Positions 32,454 through 42,130 of a DNA stretch of 64,000 nt are shown here, piece after piece (within the stretch, counting starts at the first letter, position 1; each line of letters opens with the position of its first letter). The notes under the pieces were generated by a model that worked only from the letters and a program-made list of their open reading frames with translations, was not told the origin of the DNA and ran no database searches. The DNA comes from Impatiens glandulifera. Its lineage: Eukaryota; Streptophyta; Magnoliopsida; Ericales; Balsaminaceae. The translations under genes were made by a program, and so were the position numbers. The DNA is taken from contig NC_061867.1 of the NCBI RefSeq assembly GCF_907164915.1, positions 26,946,308 through 27,010,307 of the forward strand, written 5' to 3'.

Positions 32454-32733
32454 TTATATATGTTTTCTCTCATTTGTTTTTGTTAATATACTAATTAAAA
32501 TTTTCAACTAAAAATTTTTTATATATATATATATATATATATTAATAAATATATAAAGAGAATTTATTTTTACATAACAAGGGAAAGAAATTAAGATAAA
32601 ATATTTTTCTCAATATATATATTATCTCCACTCGTAACTATATAATATATAATTTCATATATAATAAAAAAAATTATATCTTTCATCATGATTTAAAAAA
32701 ATAAAAAATTTCATTATTTATTTCTTAATATAT
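29290..32733. repeat. Very AT-rich tract with many (TA)n runs
   Basis: About 3.4 kb of almost pure A/T. TA dinucleotide runs lie near 29515, 30915, 31000, 31252, 31525, 32232, 32412 and 32520. A block beginning TTTTAATAAATAGTTATATA recurs at about 30899, 31239 and 31511, with looser forms near 29503 and 31880. This suggests a degenerate tandem repeat of roughly 270-370 bp. The tract lies at the outer end of the viral cluster. Confidence 0.8.
30069..30608 (+). pseudogene. pogo/Tigger-like (CENP-B type) transposase, internally deleted
   Basis: From the ATG at 30069 the frame gives MASHLKGVKHTTITREIHKT, then LYEYKSENPTSS, stop, KELQKWVSNKFNIQISQATI. This is a CENP-B/Tigger N-terminal helix-turn-helix DNA-binding domain. 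After about 100 codons it jumps to an acidic stretch and RKEAIRAAMKLSNFLLQYNK, VLQKVRDEIQININFHTVST and VDSYFTKKF, the usual C-terminus of plant Tigger-like transposases. The whole DDE catalytic core of roughly 200 residues is missing and at least three stops are present. A dead deletion derivative. Confidence 0.7.
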
Positions 32734-32817
32734 ACACAAAATTAAAGTACCATTTTATAAAAGGGATCGACATTTCAAATCCATGCCAGATGTCCATTCA
32801 AAACTTCTAAGATAAGC

Positions 32818-32839
32818 TTTTTTTTTTTTTTTTTTTTTT
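32818..32839 (-). repeat. Poly(A) tract in the viral leader (copy A; T22 on plus)
   Basis: 22 consecutive T on the plus strand. At the same place copy B has T35 plus about 17 extra bases. This is length variation at a homopolymer inside the leader. Confidence 0.85.
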
Positions 32840-32978
32840 ATGAAGGGTAGTTAGCGGTCATGATCAACACCTAATTTGATTAGCCTATTAGGCTTGACAT
32901 TTAAAGCAAATAATTAAATATGTAGTAAGATTTGGAACGTACCCGGGAATGAAGGTTAAACACACTGTCCTCCAAACT

Positions 32979-33004
32979 TTTATTGATGATGCTTCAGATT
33001 TATT
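32979..33004 (-). terminator. Viral poly(A) signals (copy A)
   Basis: AATAAA on the minus strand at 33004-32999 and again at 32984-32979, about 100-130 nt downstream of the TATA box. This is the usual spacing in plant pararetroviruses, where the RNA passes the signal once and ends the second time. Confidence 0.55.
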
Positions 33005-33105
33005 ACAACTGGATGATGGTGCTAGAGAATACAATAGAGAGAGAGAGAGTACAATACAGATTTCAGGGGTCGTTTTCGCCTCCCCTTACAACCCAACATA
33101 AACAA

Positions 33106-33114
33106 CTATTTATA
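33106..33114 (-). promoter_or_regulatory. Viral TATA box (copy A)
   Basis: The minus strand reads TATAAATAG, about 170 nt after the last ORF, where the pregenomic RNA promoter is expected. Confidence 0.65.
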
Positions 33115-33278
33115 GTAAAACATTTAAATAAAAGTTAAAAACTTGAACAGTGATTCCCAGGATTCCCGGGATAAGTTTCTTCCCGCAAATTACGGATCTT
33201 GTCTTCTTCTGCCGCAAACAGTACCTCCCAGGATTCCCGGGATAAGTTTTTTCCGCATCTTTCGGATCTTGTTTCTCT

Positions 33279-34597
33279 TTAAATTTTGAACTGGCTGGAT
33301 GATGATGATCCAACGTCTTTTTTTGAAATTTTTTCAACCAAGGTATCTTTGATTGCTTCGAAAATGTCTTCAATGGCGACATCATTTTGAGCGTCTTGAA
33401 GATAATCGGATGCCATAGTTGAGTCTGATTTGTTTGATTTATTATCATCTTCAAATTTAGACATAAAGTCTTTCTTCATTTCTTCAATATATGCAGATAT
33501 CATCTGACTTTTTGATAAGTTCTCTGACCTCATTCGAAATTTTTTGGAGATATAATCAAACGGGGACGGTGCTTCCACTACTTGTCGTTTTTCTTCATAC
33601 ATATTTATTTGCTGGTGTAGGAGGTCCATTGTCTCCTTCCCGAATCGCTCTTTTGTTTCCTGATCTACTCTCATCATCTTATCCCAAAATTTATAAAATG
33701 ATGACCTAAACAGACAGGGAATGCCTGTTTTGGTATAACCAAATTCAGGAATCCATCTCCAGATCCATGGAATGGAAAATTCAGTAAAAAGAAACATGAA
33801 GCTATTCCGTCAATATATAAATTAGCTTCTTGTTTTTGCAGAAGCTGGGGAGATATATTGCTCCATTTATCGAATAGGACCTTGATTTCTTCTGGTAAAA
33901 TCTTTGGGCAGGGACCAAAACGGTAAAACCAGTCTATGAACCAGTGGGGAATATCACCTCTATAGACATTTGCACATACCTTTATGAACCAGGAATGTTT
34001 ATATTTATTATTCTCATAATATAGTGCCTTAGTAAAGGCATCACAATAATCCCAATAATTAAATTTGATTGTTGTCGTTTTATTAAACGATAATTCTCTT
34101 TCTTTCATTGGGGATATTCCCCAATCTTCCAACGAAATTGTCTTTTTTATTATTATTTTGCTGAAATTATAAATTTCTTTGTTTGCCCCAGAGAAATGTG
34201 ATATTTCACATGACCCACTTTGAATAAGTATTTGCTCGTAAAATATCCGAGACTTGTAAGTCCTTGACGGAGTGGATGTATTATCCAAATACCTCTGCAT
34301 TATTGTCCATGGCTCATTCCTCCATTTAACGTCCTTCTCTTCTAAGAGAAATATAATTTCCTTATATTCATTTCTTATAAATCCAATATTATTGGATTCT
34401 GATTCTTCATCTCCCAGTATTCTGGCGTACGTTGGATTGTCTTTTTGACTGTCCGAACTTTGGGATAGATCCATTGCTATCAGTTTTTGTTTACCATACT
34501 GAGATATGATCTCTGGTGCTCTGCCCCGACCTCTTCCTCTGATAGAGGAGGATCCTCTTCCTCTATTAGAGAAAGAATCATAACCCCTTCCGCTCAT
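33279..34597 (-). pseudogene. 439-codon ORF of unknown function, frameshifted (copy A)
   Basis: Starts at the ATG overlapping the pol stop (ATGA). The N-terminus is MSGRGYDSFSNRGRG with RGRGRGR, an RGG/RG-rich nucleic-acid-binding look. A globular middle follows with many Trp and aromatic residues (WRNEPWTIMQ, FNYWDYCDAF). The end is acidic and Ser-rich. One base is missing in an A-run at about 33786-33790 relative to copies B and C, so the frame breaks near codon 270 and resumes in another frame at 33797-33279. I know of no assigned function; florendoviruses have an ORF of unknown function at this place. Confidence 0.75.
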
Positions 34598-37500
34598 TCC
34601 TGTAAATTTAAAAATTCACGGGTTAAGAAATCAGGGAGATTATTATCTATCCCTTTTTTGTATGATATTTCAAAATCAAATGGGGCTAAATGAGCTTGCC
34701 ATCTGGCGAACATTTGTTTTGACACATCATGTTTAAAATCTTTCTGGAACATGAATTTAGCTGCGTTGCAATCTGTTCGTATAATAAATTTTTGATTATA
34801 TAAATCATCTTGGAATTTTAAAACACATTTGACTATCGCCAGAATTTCTTTTGCGACTGTTGCATAATTCTTTTGAGAGTTGTTCCATTTCCCTGAATGG
34901 AATCTGACAAGATAGACCTGTTTTGTTTCTGGATCTAATTGAGTTAGAATTCCTCCAAATCCTATGTCAGATGCATCAGTCTCAATTACCTTTTCCCAAT
35001 TCGGGTTACTTATCATTAAACAAGGGAGTACCTTTACTTTATTTTTAATTCTCTTAATAGCCTCTGTATGATGGTTTGACCATGGTTTAGGGTTCTTCTT
35101 CAGTCTTTCATATAAGATTGATGTATCTTCTGTTAGATTTTTATAGTATGGAGCCACATAATTTAAGCTGCCTAAAAATCTTTGTAATTGTGTTTTATCA
35201 GTGATCACATTAGGGAACTTTTCCGCAAATTCTATGTTTCTATTAATGGGAGTAATATTTCCCTTTTCAATGATATGACCTAAAAACCTTATTTTTGTTT
35301 TGAAAAGATCCATTTTTGGTTTAGAAATTACTAGTCCATTTTGAGTTATTATTGTTTTGAACATATTTAAATGTTTGAAATGAGTTTCAATTGATTTTGA
35401 ATAAACTAATATGTCATCAATGTAGACAATTATAAATGTGCTATAAGGATTAAAGATATTATTCATAATTTTTTGAAATTCGGATGGAGCATTTTTTAAT
35501 CCAAATGGCATTACATTCCATTCATAATGTCCTATAGGGACATTGAATGCTGTTTTATACCTGTCAGATTTTTCAATCTGGATTTGCCAATATCCTGATT
35601 TTAAGTCAAACTTTGAAAATATTAAACTATCATACAGTCTATCTAACAGATCCTTCTTATTAGGAATTGGGTGCCTAATCCATTTTAATACTTTGTTTAA
35701 GGGTTTATAGTTTATTACTAACCTTGGCACGCCTCTTTCGACTTCTGAATGTTTATTTACGTAGAAAGCCGTACATGACCAAGGTGATTGTGATGGACTT
35801 ATTAATCCCTTCTGTAGAAGTGTATCTATCTCTTTTTTGCATAATTCTAGATATTCTGAATTCATTTGGCAAGGTCTTGCCTTTGTAGGAATATTCTTTT
35901 CATTAAAAGCTTCCTCATATGGTAGTGAAACTATATGTTTCTTTCTATCCCAAAATGCATTAGGATGTTCATTACAAATATCTATTGAAAGTTGGTCTTT
36001 TAGCAGAGCTATTTTTTCTTGTAATTTAGGATTTTCTAGTTGTTCATCTATTGTTATTAGACTTATTTCTTGCTTTAGAAAATATATTTGATCTTGTTTT
36101 GCTTTGATATTATCATATATACTATGTAACATTTTAGTAAGCGGTTCCACAATAAATTCTAGAAAAATATCATGTTTCTGGAAGGTTCCTGTAATACCTT
36201 TATTATTAATCATTTTAATAGGGTAGATTGTGTTTAAAAATGGGGTTCCAAGTATGACCTGATTTGATATATCTTTAGCAAGTATAAAGCTCTGAGGAAT
36301 GCATTTATTATCAGTACATATATAAGCTTTTGGAAGTTTATATTGGATTTGGAGTTTATCTCCCCCTGCATGCCACAGGGTATGACTTGTTTTATGAAAA
36401 TACCTAGTAGGGATTAGTCCTTCCTGAATAACATTTAAATCTGCTCCGCTATCAACAAGAGCAGTAAATGATCTTGTATAATGATTATCTATAAGGAGAG
36501 ATATTTTTATGTGCCATTTTTGGGATTTAACCATTTCTATTGTGGATAAAAAATTTTCTGAGAAGATATTTTCTTCAATTTCTACTTTGTTGTCATTATA
36601 GTGATTTTTTTCGTTATGGTTATCCTCAAGCTTAGTTATTCTAGACTCTTGTATAATATTCTTCTTTTTTAATATCTTAATTTCTTCCTTTAAATTATTA
36701 ATTTCTTTGTAAAGATTTGTGAGTGTTGTATTCTCTTCTTTATATTGAATCTTGTGTCTGAGTTGATTCATTACTTCACTCATAGTGTAAGATTTATTAT
36801 GATTATTATAATTGAATCTCTTTTCTTCGGGCTCTTCATCTTTAGAGGATGAAGTTCCTTCTTCAGAATTAAACTGATCTATGATCTGCATTCTTAATTC
36901 TGGATCTTTGATGGCTTTTAGTAATTCAAAAGCATGATTTGATGTTAAAACATTAACTTTCATATCTGAAAATTGAGATATGACTCTATATAATTCTGAT
37001 TTGTCAATATTTTGATCTAGGTTATTTGTTTCCTTTTTAGGACAACTTAATCCTGATCGGCAAGGCTCACATTCAGAGTCTTCCGAGCTTGATTCCGAAG
37101 TATTTTCATTATATAGGTCATCTATTTCAGAATCACCAGGTATTGAATCTGAACCAGATTCTTCAGATTCTGAGTTTTGTAAAGTTTGTATTATTAATCT
37201 TTTTGTGTCTTCTGGGATTTCAAGATTATTAATTTTTTTCTTTGCCCAACAGAATTTTGAGGTGTGTCCTAATTTTCCACAGTTGTAGCATTTCTTACTA
37301 TTTTTGAAATTTTTTGACTTGTTTTTAACCTTTTCTTCCCTCCTCTCATTTTTTATGTCTGAGTACTTTCGGAATGGTTTTCTATATTTGTGAAATTTAT
37401 TATATTTCACCCTTTTCTCTTTTCTAGATGTAGGACTATCTATTCCAAATTGTTGGCAAAATTGACCTAATTGTTGTTTTTCATTTTGACTCTGTCTTTT

Positions 37501-37914
37501 AATTTGTTGGTTTAACCTTATTTCATTACATAAGGCTAGTCCTTCCTGTATACAGGTATCTATTAATACACCATATGTATAATTTTCATATGGTATCATT
37601 GAATGACTCTTTTTGAGATTTCTTCTAACCCTTTCAGCAAATAAGCTAGGGAGGCCATCTATAAATTTGGATTTCCAATGTACATTATTACATTCTGGTA
37701 GTTCCATTACTCTACTTAGAAAGGTATCTTTGTACCATCTAAAATCCGAGAGTGTCTTGCACCTTAGGTTTTGTAATAATGTTCTAATTGTATCACTATT
37801 ATCACTGAACCTTCCCGTGAAGTGTTCAATGATGTTAATTGCTAATGTATAAACTGCATGTTCAGTTAGGCTATTGTTTTCTTGTTTTACAGTGTTAAGA
37901 ATAGAATCTCTATT
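34594..37914 (-). CDS. Capsid C-terminal part, protease, reverse transcriptase, RNase H (copy A)
   Basis: Open in frame from just after the TAA at 37915 to TGA at 34594. The first ATG in this frame is at 37707, giving 1,037 codons. Numbered from there: zinc knuckle CYNCGKLGHTSKFC at 140-153 (capsid), acidic linker, coiled coil at about 320-365, retropepsin-type protease LVDSGADLNVI at 417-427 with LGTPFLN near 486. Reverse transcriptase follows (FDLKSGYWQIQ at 700, VYIDDILVYS at 761-770), then RNase H with ETDASDIGFGGIL at 909. Together these copy the pregenomic RNA into DNA. Expression would need the upstream stops to be passed. It overlaps the next ORF by ATGA. Confidence 0.88.
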   Translation of the reverse strand, partial: NRDSILNTVKQENNSLTEHAVYTLAINIIEHFTGRFSDNSDTIRTLLQNLRCKTLSDFRWYKDTFLSRVMELPECNNVHWKSKFIDGLPSLFAERVRRNLKKSHSMIPYENYTYGVLIDTCIQEGLALCNEIRLNQQIKRQSQNEKQQLGQFCQQFGIDSPTSRKEKRVKYNKFHKYRKPFRKYSDIKNERREEKVKNKSKNFKNSKKCYNCGKLGHTSKFCWAKKKINNLEIPEDTKRLIIQTLQNSESEESGSDSIPGDSEIDDLYNENTSESSSEDSECEPCRSGLSCPKKETNNLDQNIDKSELYRVISQFSDMKVNVLTSNHAFELLKAIKDPELRMQIIDQFNSEEGTSSSKDEEPEEKRFNYNNHNKSYTMSEVMNQLRHKIQYKEENTTLTNLYKEINNLKEEIKILKKKNIIQESRITKLEDNHNEKNHYNDNKVEIEENIFSENFLSTIEMVKSQKWHIKISLLIDNHYTRSFTALVDSGADLNVIQEGLIPTRYFHKTSHTLWHAGGDKLQIQYKLPKAYICTDNKCIPQSFILAKDISNQVILGTPFLNTIYPIKMINNKGITGTFQKHDIFLEFIVEPLTKMLHSIYDNIKAKQDQIYFLKQEISLITIDEQLENPKLQEKIALLKDQLSIDICNEHPNAFWDRKKHIVSLPYEEAFNEKNIPTKARPCQMNSEYLELCKKEIDTLLQKGLISPSQSPWSCTAFYVNKHSEVERGVPRLVINYKPLNKVLKWIRHPIPNKKDLLDRLYDSLIFSKFDLKSGYWQIQIEKSDRYKTAFNVPIGHYEWNVMPFGLKNAPSEFQKIMNNIFNPYSTFIIVYIDDILVYSKSIETHFKHLNMFKTIITQNGLVISKPKMDLFKTKIRFLGHIIEKGNITPINRNIEFAEKFPNVITDKTQLQRFLGSLNYVAPYYKNLTEDTSILYERLKKNPKPWSNHHTEAIKRIKNKVKVLPCLMISNPNWEKVIETDASDIGFGGILTQLDPETKQVYLVRFHSGKWNNSQKNYATVAKEILAIVKCVLKFQDDLYNQKFIIRTDCNAAKFMFQKDFKHDVSKQMFARWQAHLAPFDFEISYKKGIDNNLPDFLTREFLNLQE

Positions 37915-38910
37915 TTATTGGGAAAAATAATTATCCCACCAGCCCTTTAATTGTCCAGTGAATCCGGCAACAATCATTGTTGCTATAGTTTTATCACTAT
38001 TTTTACTATTTTTACAAACTGTTGAGTACATTAGCATCCTATGTACTGTATTATAAATTTGTTTGTTTGAATATCCATCAATATTCCATTCATAGATTTT
38101 GTTTCCTGAATAACTAATATCAATTGTATCTGTGTATTCTTCATGTAAAACATCCATTGGTGTTGGTCTATTGTAGTAAAATTTACTTTGTATAGGTTTA
38201 TCAGCCCATTTATCTATTTTATTAATATGATCTCTATTTTCCTTGTCTAAGGTTTTAATGCTTAGCTTGCTAAATTTTTCTTCAAGAATTTTTTCAAACT
38301 CTTGCATTGGCCTTAGTTTGAAATCAGATATGATTGGAGGTGGTTGGAAAGTTGGTAAAGCTTCTTTTTCTTTTGGAATTATTTTTGACGTTCCTGGTTT
38401 GATTTCATTTAAAGATTTTATTAATTTTTCAATCTTATTTTCCATGGATTGTAACTGTTCTCCTAGAATATTTAGGAACAGACTTGTGTAGTTTTGTTGT
38501 TCAAACATATTATTGATATGTTTGCATGTTATTGGGAGCGTATCATTTTCAATTAAATTTTTGTATGACGCGAAATTTAATATTTTTTCTCCCTTTTCAA
38601 TATGGAAAGGTTGTTGGGGTGGATATGTCCCTAGATAGGTTTTTCCTGATTCTAATTTGAAAGTTCTTTCAATTACCGAAATATAACTTTTAACATAGGT
38701 GCTTATGAACCAAGAGGTAAAAGGAATTAAAGCATTTTTCGCAGTACAGAACTCATAAAATTCTTTTTCGAATTGTTTTATTTCGTTGGTGTGAAAACTT
38801 TCAAAAAACCATTTTCTGAATTGGGTATATCCCGGATTTTTGAATTCATTTGAAATTATTTTTCTGGCTGTGGAGCCAGTATTGAAATCTATTTTGGGTG
38901 TAATAATCAT
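37915..38910 (-). CDS. Capsid-region N-terminal part (copy A)
   Basis: 331 codons in the same frame as the movement protein, opened by the ATG that follows its stop. It contains a central Glu/Lys-rich part and, near its end, GFTGQLKGWWDNYFSQ, a GWWDNY-type motif of caulimovirid capsid proteins. A TAA (37917-37915) interrupts the frame directly after it, and the capsid homology carries on beyond the stop. It is therefore probably not a complete protein on its own. It differs from copy C by one residue that I noticed (Ser in NFASYKN, Pro in C). Confidence 0.7.
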   Translation of the reverse strand: MIITPKIDFNTGSTARKIISNEFKNPGYTQFRKWFFESFHTNEIKQFEKEFYEFCTAKNALIPFTSWFISTYVKSYISVIERTFKLESGKTYLGTYPPQQPFHIEKGEKILNFASYKNLIENDTLPITCKHINNMFEQQNYTSLFLNILGEQLQSMENKIEKLIKSLNEIKPGTSKIIPKEKEALPTFQPPPIISDFKLRPMQEFEKILEEKFSKLSIKTLDKENRDHINKIDKWADKPIQSKFYYNRPTPMDVLHEEYTDTIDISYSGNKIYEWNIDGYSNKQIYNTVHRMLMYSTVCKNSKNSDKTIATMIVAGFTGQLKGWWDNYFSQ

Positions 38911-40005
38911 TTAAATAGAAAAGTTCATTTCCGACATTGTCGGTTCAGGTTCATTTAGAGTTTGAGTGTTATTTTCCCTAACAATATTTTGTCTGTTGAT
39001 ATATAATCTTTCTGTAATTGGGGTTGAATCTTCTGAAAACGTTGATTCCCTTATTTGAGAGGTGGATGCCCTAGAGGGATACTCAACCTTATAATCTAAT
39101 GGTGAGATATATGATTTGATAGAGCTATGTCTTTGTATTGGACATAACTTTAGGTTTGTGTCAAATCTTACTTCGACACTTCCTTCCTCACTTTGACAGA
39201 TATCTAATATATTATTATGATTCTGGACCTGTGGTTTTACAGGTACAGCTTGTTCTATTTTCCAGTTGTCTGGGAACGATATTTCTTCCCATTTAATTGG
39301 TCTCCTACTAGTTATGTTTGATTTATCACAATTTGTTTGTATTAAAATTGTCTCATTATTTGGTTTGTCCATTATTCTACAAAGGGGATTTAAAGTGAAT
39401 AATGGTTTATAATATATTCTATAACAAACACACATTACTTCCGATCCGGGAGCATAATTATATCCATGTGTTTTAACATTTAATGTTAAGGAGTCAGTTA
39501 TATTAGCGTCAGATAAAGATAATTGTAAGTTTGGAAAAACGTTAAAATAAACTGGTCCTTGAGCTAAACTGGACTGTATTATTCCCATTAGGGATTGTTT
39601 CCAATTTAGATTTCTTCCATCTCTTAGGGCTGCCATAAAGCTCTCTGGTAAACCTTCTAAGGTTAAAGGTTTAAATGCCACCTGCACTAGTCCTATATGT
39701 AGAAATTTATAGGATCGTTTATAATATGCTATATCCATATCTGATAGTAGTTTTATGACCATATCACTATTATCTAGTGAAACTGACTCTTCAGTAGTTT
39801 TTACTACTTGTTTTAAACCCATTTTTTCAAATGTTCCTAATTGATATATCAATCTAGGTTCAACTTTTGGAATTGTCCACTTATTTAGGAGATCTAAATC
39901 CTTAGGAATATCATATTCCTCTTTTTTTGTATTCTTAATGTTTTTATTTCTTGAAATGATGTTCATTAGATTCATGATTAGAAAGGTGTGTTGATCATTC
40001 TGCAT
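38911..40005 (-). CDS. Viral movement protein (copy A)
   Basis: 364 codons from the ATG at 40005, 12 nt beyond the primer-binding site. It has the caulimovirid form of the 30K movement-protein core: LPESFMAALRDGRNLNWKQS near residues 120-140, then GPVYFNVFPNLQLSLSD and, further on, VMCVCYRIYYKPLFTLNP. These proteins line or modify plasmodesmata to let virus pass between cells. It ends in TAA immediately followed by an in-frame ATG. In florendoviruses this domain is the N-terminus of a single polyprotein, so the stop may be a lesion or a stop-restart site. Copy C encodes the identical protein. Confidence 0.8.
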   Translation of the reverse strand: MQNDQHTFLIMNLMNIISRNKNIKNTKKEEYDIPKDLDLLNKWTIPKVEPRLIYQLGTFEKMGLKQVVKTTEESVSLDNSDMVIKLLSDMDIAYYKRSYKFLHIGLVQVAFKPLTLEGLPESFMAALRDGRNLNWKQSLMGIIQSSLAQGPVYFNVFPNLQLSLSDANITDSLTLNVKTHGYNYAPGSEVMCVCYRIYYKPLFTLNPLCRIMDKPNNETILIQTNCDKSNITSRRPIKWEEISFPDNWKIEQAVPVKPQVQNHNNILDICQSEEGSVEVRFDTNLKLCPIQRHSSIKSYISPLDYKVEYPSRASTSQIRESTFSEDSTPITERLYINRQNIVRENNTQTLNEPEPTMSEMNFSI

Positions 40006-40016
40006 AACTACCCTCT

Positions 40017-40029
40017 GGCTCTGATACCA
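40017..40029 (-). other. tRNA-Met primer-binding site (copy A)
   Basis: The minus strand reads TGGTATCAGAGCC. It primes minus-strand DNA synthesis and marks map position zero of the viral genome. Confidence 0.9.
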
Positions 40030-40332
40030 TATTTTTAGGATCGAATATAAAAAATGGGAATATACATATAAAAATTAAAAAATTAAAACATACAAAGAAA
40101 GTCTGAAGAGGGACAACTTCTGGGTTTAGGATAATAGAAATGCCTATCAACCAATTATAATACTTAACTTCAATTTAAAGTTCCAAAATGTCCAACATGC
40201 CTAAAACAGTGGCTCAACAGGACCAAACAGGAACACAAAATTAAAGTACCATTTTATAAAAGGGATCGACATTTCAAATCCATGCCAGATGTCCATTCAA
40301 AACTTCTAAGATAAGCTTTAATTTTTTATTAA

Positions 40333-40336
<4 letters not shown>

Positions 40337-40371
<35 letters not shown>
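40337..40371 (-). repeat. Poly(A) tract in the viral leader (copy B; T35 on plus)
   Basis: 35 consecutive T on the plus strand, preceded by ATTTTTTATTAATTAC, which is absent from copy A. Confidence 0.85.
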
Positions 40372-40374
<3 letters not shown>

Positions 40375-40510
40375 AAGGGTAGTTAGCGGTCATGATCAAC
40401 ACCTAATTTGATTAGCCTATTAGGCTTGACATTTAAAGCAAATAATTAAATATGTAGTAAGATTTGGAACGTACCCGGGAATGAAGGTTAAACACACTGT
40501 CCTCCAAACT

Positions 40511-40536
40511 TTTATTGATGATGCTTCAGATTTATT
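40511..40536 (-). terminator. Viral poly(A) signals (copy B)
   Basis: AATAAA on the minus strand at 40536-40531 and 40516-40511, at the same spacing from the TATA box as in copy A. Confidence 0.5.
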
Positions 40537-40637
40537 ACAACTGGATGATGGTGCTAGAGAGTACAATAGAGAGAGAGAGAGTACAATACAGATTTCAGGG
40601 GTCGTTTTCGCCTCCCCTTACAACCCAACATAAACAA

Positions 40638-40646
40638 CTATTTATA
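40638..40646 (-). promoter_or_regulatory. Viral TATA box (copy B), upstream of the complete copy A
   Basis: The minus strand reads TATAAATAG. Because B precedes A in the direction of transcription, this box lies about 610 nt before the primer site of copy A. It is placed as in the circular virus. Confidence 0.65.
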
Positions 40647-40810
40647 GTAAAACATTTAAATAAAAGTTAAAAACTTGAACAGTGATTCCCAGGATTCCCG
40701 GGATAAGTTTCTTCCCGCAAATTACGGATCTTGTCTTCTTCTGCCGCAAACAGTACCTCCCAGGATTCCCGGGATAAGTTTTTTCCGCATCTTTCGGATC
40801 TTGTTTCTCT

Positions 40811-42130
40811 TTAAATTTTGAACTGGCTGGATGATGATGATCCAACGTCTTTTTTTGAAATTTTTTCAACCAAGGTATCTTTGATTGCTTCGAAAATGTC
40901 TTCAATGGCGACATCACTTTGAGCGTCTTGAAGATAATCGGATGCCATAGTTGAGTCTGATTTGTTTGATTTATTATCATCTTCAAATTTAGACATAAAG
41001 TCTTTCTTCATTTCTTCAATATATGCAGATATCATCTGACTTTTTGATAAGTTCTCTGACCTCATTCGAAATTTTTTGGAGATATAATCAAACGGGGACG
41101 GTGCTTCCACTACTTGTCGTTTTTCTTCATACATACTTATTTGCTGGTGTAGGAGGTCCATTGTCTCCTTCCCGAATCGCTCTTTTGTTTCCTGATCTAC
41201 TCTCATCATCTTATCCCAAAATTTATAAAATGATGACCTAAACAGACAGGGAATGCCTGTTTTGGTATAACCAAATTCAGGAATCCATCTCCAGATCCAT
41301 GGAATGGAAAATTCAGTAAAAAAGAAACATGAAGCTATTCCGTCAATATATAAATTAGCTTCTTGTTTTTGCAGAAGCTGGGGAGATATATTGCTCCATT
41401 TATCGAATAGGACCTTGATTTCTTCTGGTAAAATCTTTGGGCAGGGACCAAAACGGTAAAACCAGTCTATGAACCAGTGGGGAATATCACCTCTATAGAC
41501 ATTTGCACATACCTTTATGAACCAGGAATGTTTATATTTATTATTCTCATAATATAGTGCCTTAGTAAAGGCATCACAATAATCCCAATAATTAAATTTG
41601 ATTGTTGTCGTTTTATTAAACGATAATTCTCTTTCTTTCATTGGGGATATTCCCCAATCTTCCAACGAAATTGTCTTTTTTATTATTATTTTGCTGAAAT
41701 TATAAATTTCTTTGTTTGCCCCAGAGAAATGTGATATTTCACATGACCCACTTTGAATAAGTATTTGCTCGTAAAATATCCGAGACTTGTAAGTCCTTGA
41801 CGGAGTGGATGTATTATCCAAATACCTCTGCATTATTGTCCATGGCTCATTCCTCCATTTAACGTCCTTCTCTTCTAAGAGAAATATAATTTCCTTATAT
41901 TCATTTCTTATAAATCCAATATTATTGGATTCTGATTCTTCATCTCCCAGTATTCTGGCGTACGTTGGATTGTCTTTTTGACTGTCCGAACTTTGGGATA
42001 GATCCATTGCTATCAGTTTTTGTTTACCATACTGAGATATGATCTCTGGTGCTCTGCCCCGACCTCTTCCTCTGATAGAGGAGGATCCTCTTCCTCTATT
42101 AGAGAAAGAATCATAACCCCTTCCGCTCAT
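40811..42130 (-). CDS. 439-codon ORF of unknown function, intact (copy B)
   Basis: A full 439-codon frame with the RG-rich N-terminus, aromatic middle and acidic Ser-rich C-terminus (ending SSSSSQFKI). It overlaps the pol stop by ATGA, which suggests coupled stop-restart translation. It encodes the same protein as copy C as far as I can compare. Function unknown. Confidence 0.75.
   Translation of the reverse strand: MSGRGYDSFSNRGRGSSSIRGRGRGRAPEIISQYGKQKLIAMDLSQSSDSQKDNPTYARILGDEESESNNIGFIRNEYKEIIFLLEEKDVKWRNEPWTIMQRYLDNTSTPSRTYKSRIFYEQILIQSGSCEISHFSGANKEIYNFSKIIIKKTISLEDWGISPMKERELSFNKTTTIKFNYWDYCDAFTKALYYENNKYKHSWFIKVCANVYRGDIPHWFIDWFYRFGPCPKILPEEIKVLFDKWSNISPQLLQKQEANLYIDGIASCFFFTEFSIPWIWRWIPEFGYTKTGIPCLFRSSFYKFWDKMMRVDQETKERFGKETMDLLHQQISMYEEKRQVVEAPSPFDYISKKFRMRSENLSKSQMISAYIEEMKKDFMSKFEDDNKSNKSDSTMASDYLQDAQSDVAIEDIFEAIKDTLVEKISKKDVGSSSSSQFKI

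Larger units (their letters stand above)
32734..40232 (-). mobile_element. Endogenous pararetrovirus copy A (Caulimoviridae, florendovirus-like), full unit
   Basis: A unit of about 7.5 kb, defined by the same start sequence (ACACAAAATTAAAGTACC) recurring at 32734 and 40233. On the minus strand: leader, tRNA-Met primer site (40029-40017), movement protein, capsid-pol region, 439-codon ORF (frameshifted here), TATA box, poly(A) signals, poly(A) tract and leader again. There is no LTR and no integrase, which separates it from retrotransposons. The order MP-CP-protease-RT-RNase H followed by one ORF of unknown function that overlaps it by ATGA suggests florendoviruses. Two in-frame stops split the long frame. 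Confidence 0.88.
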
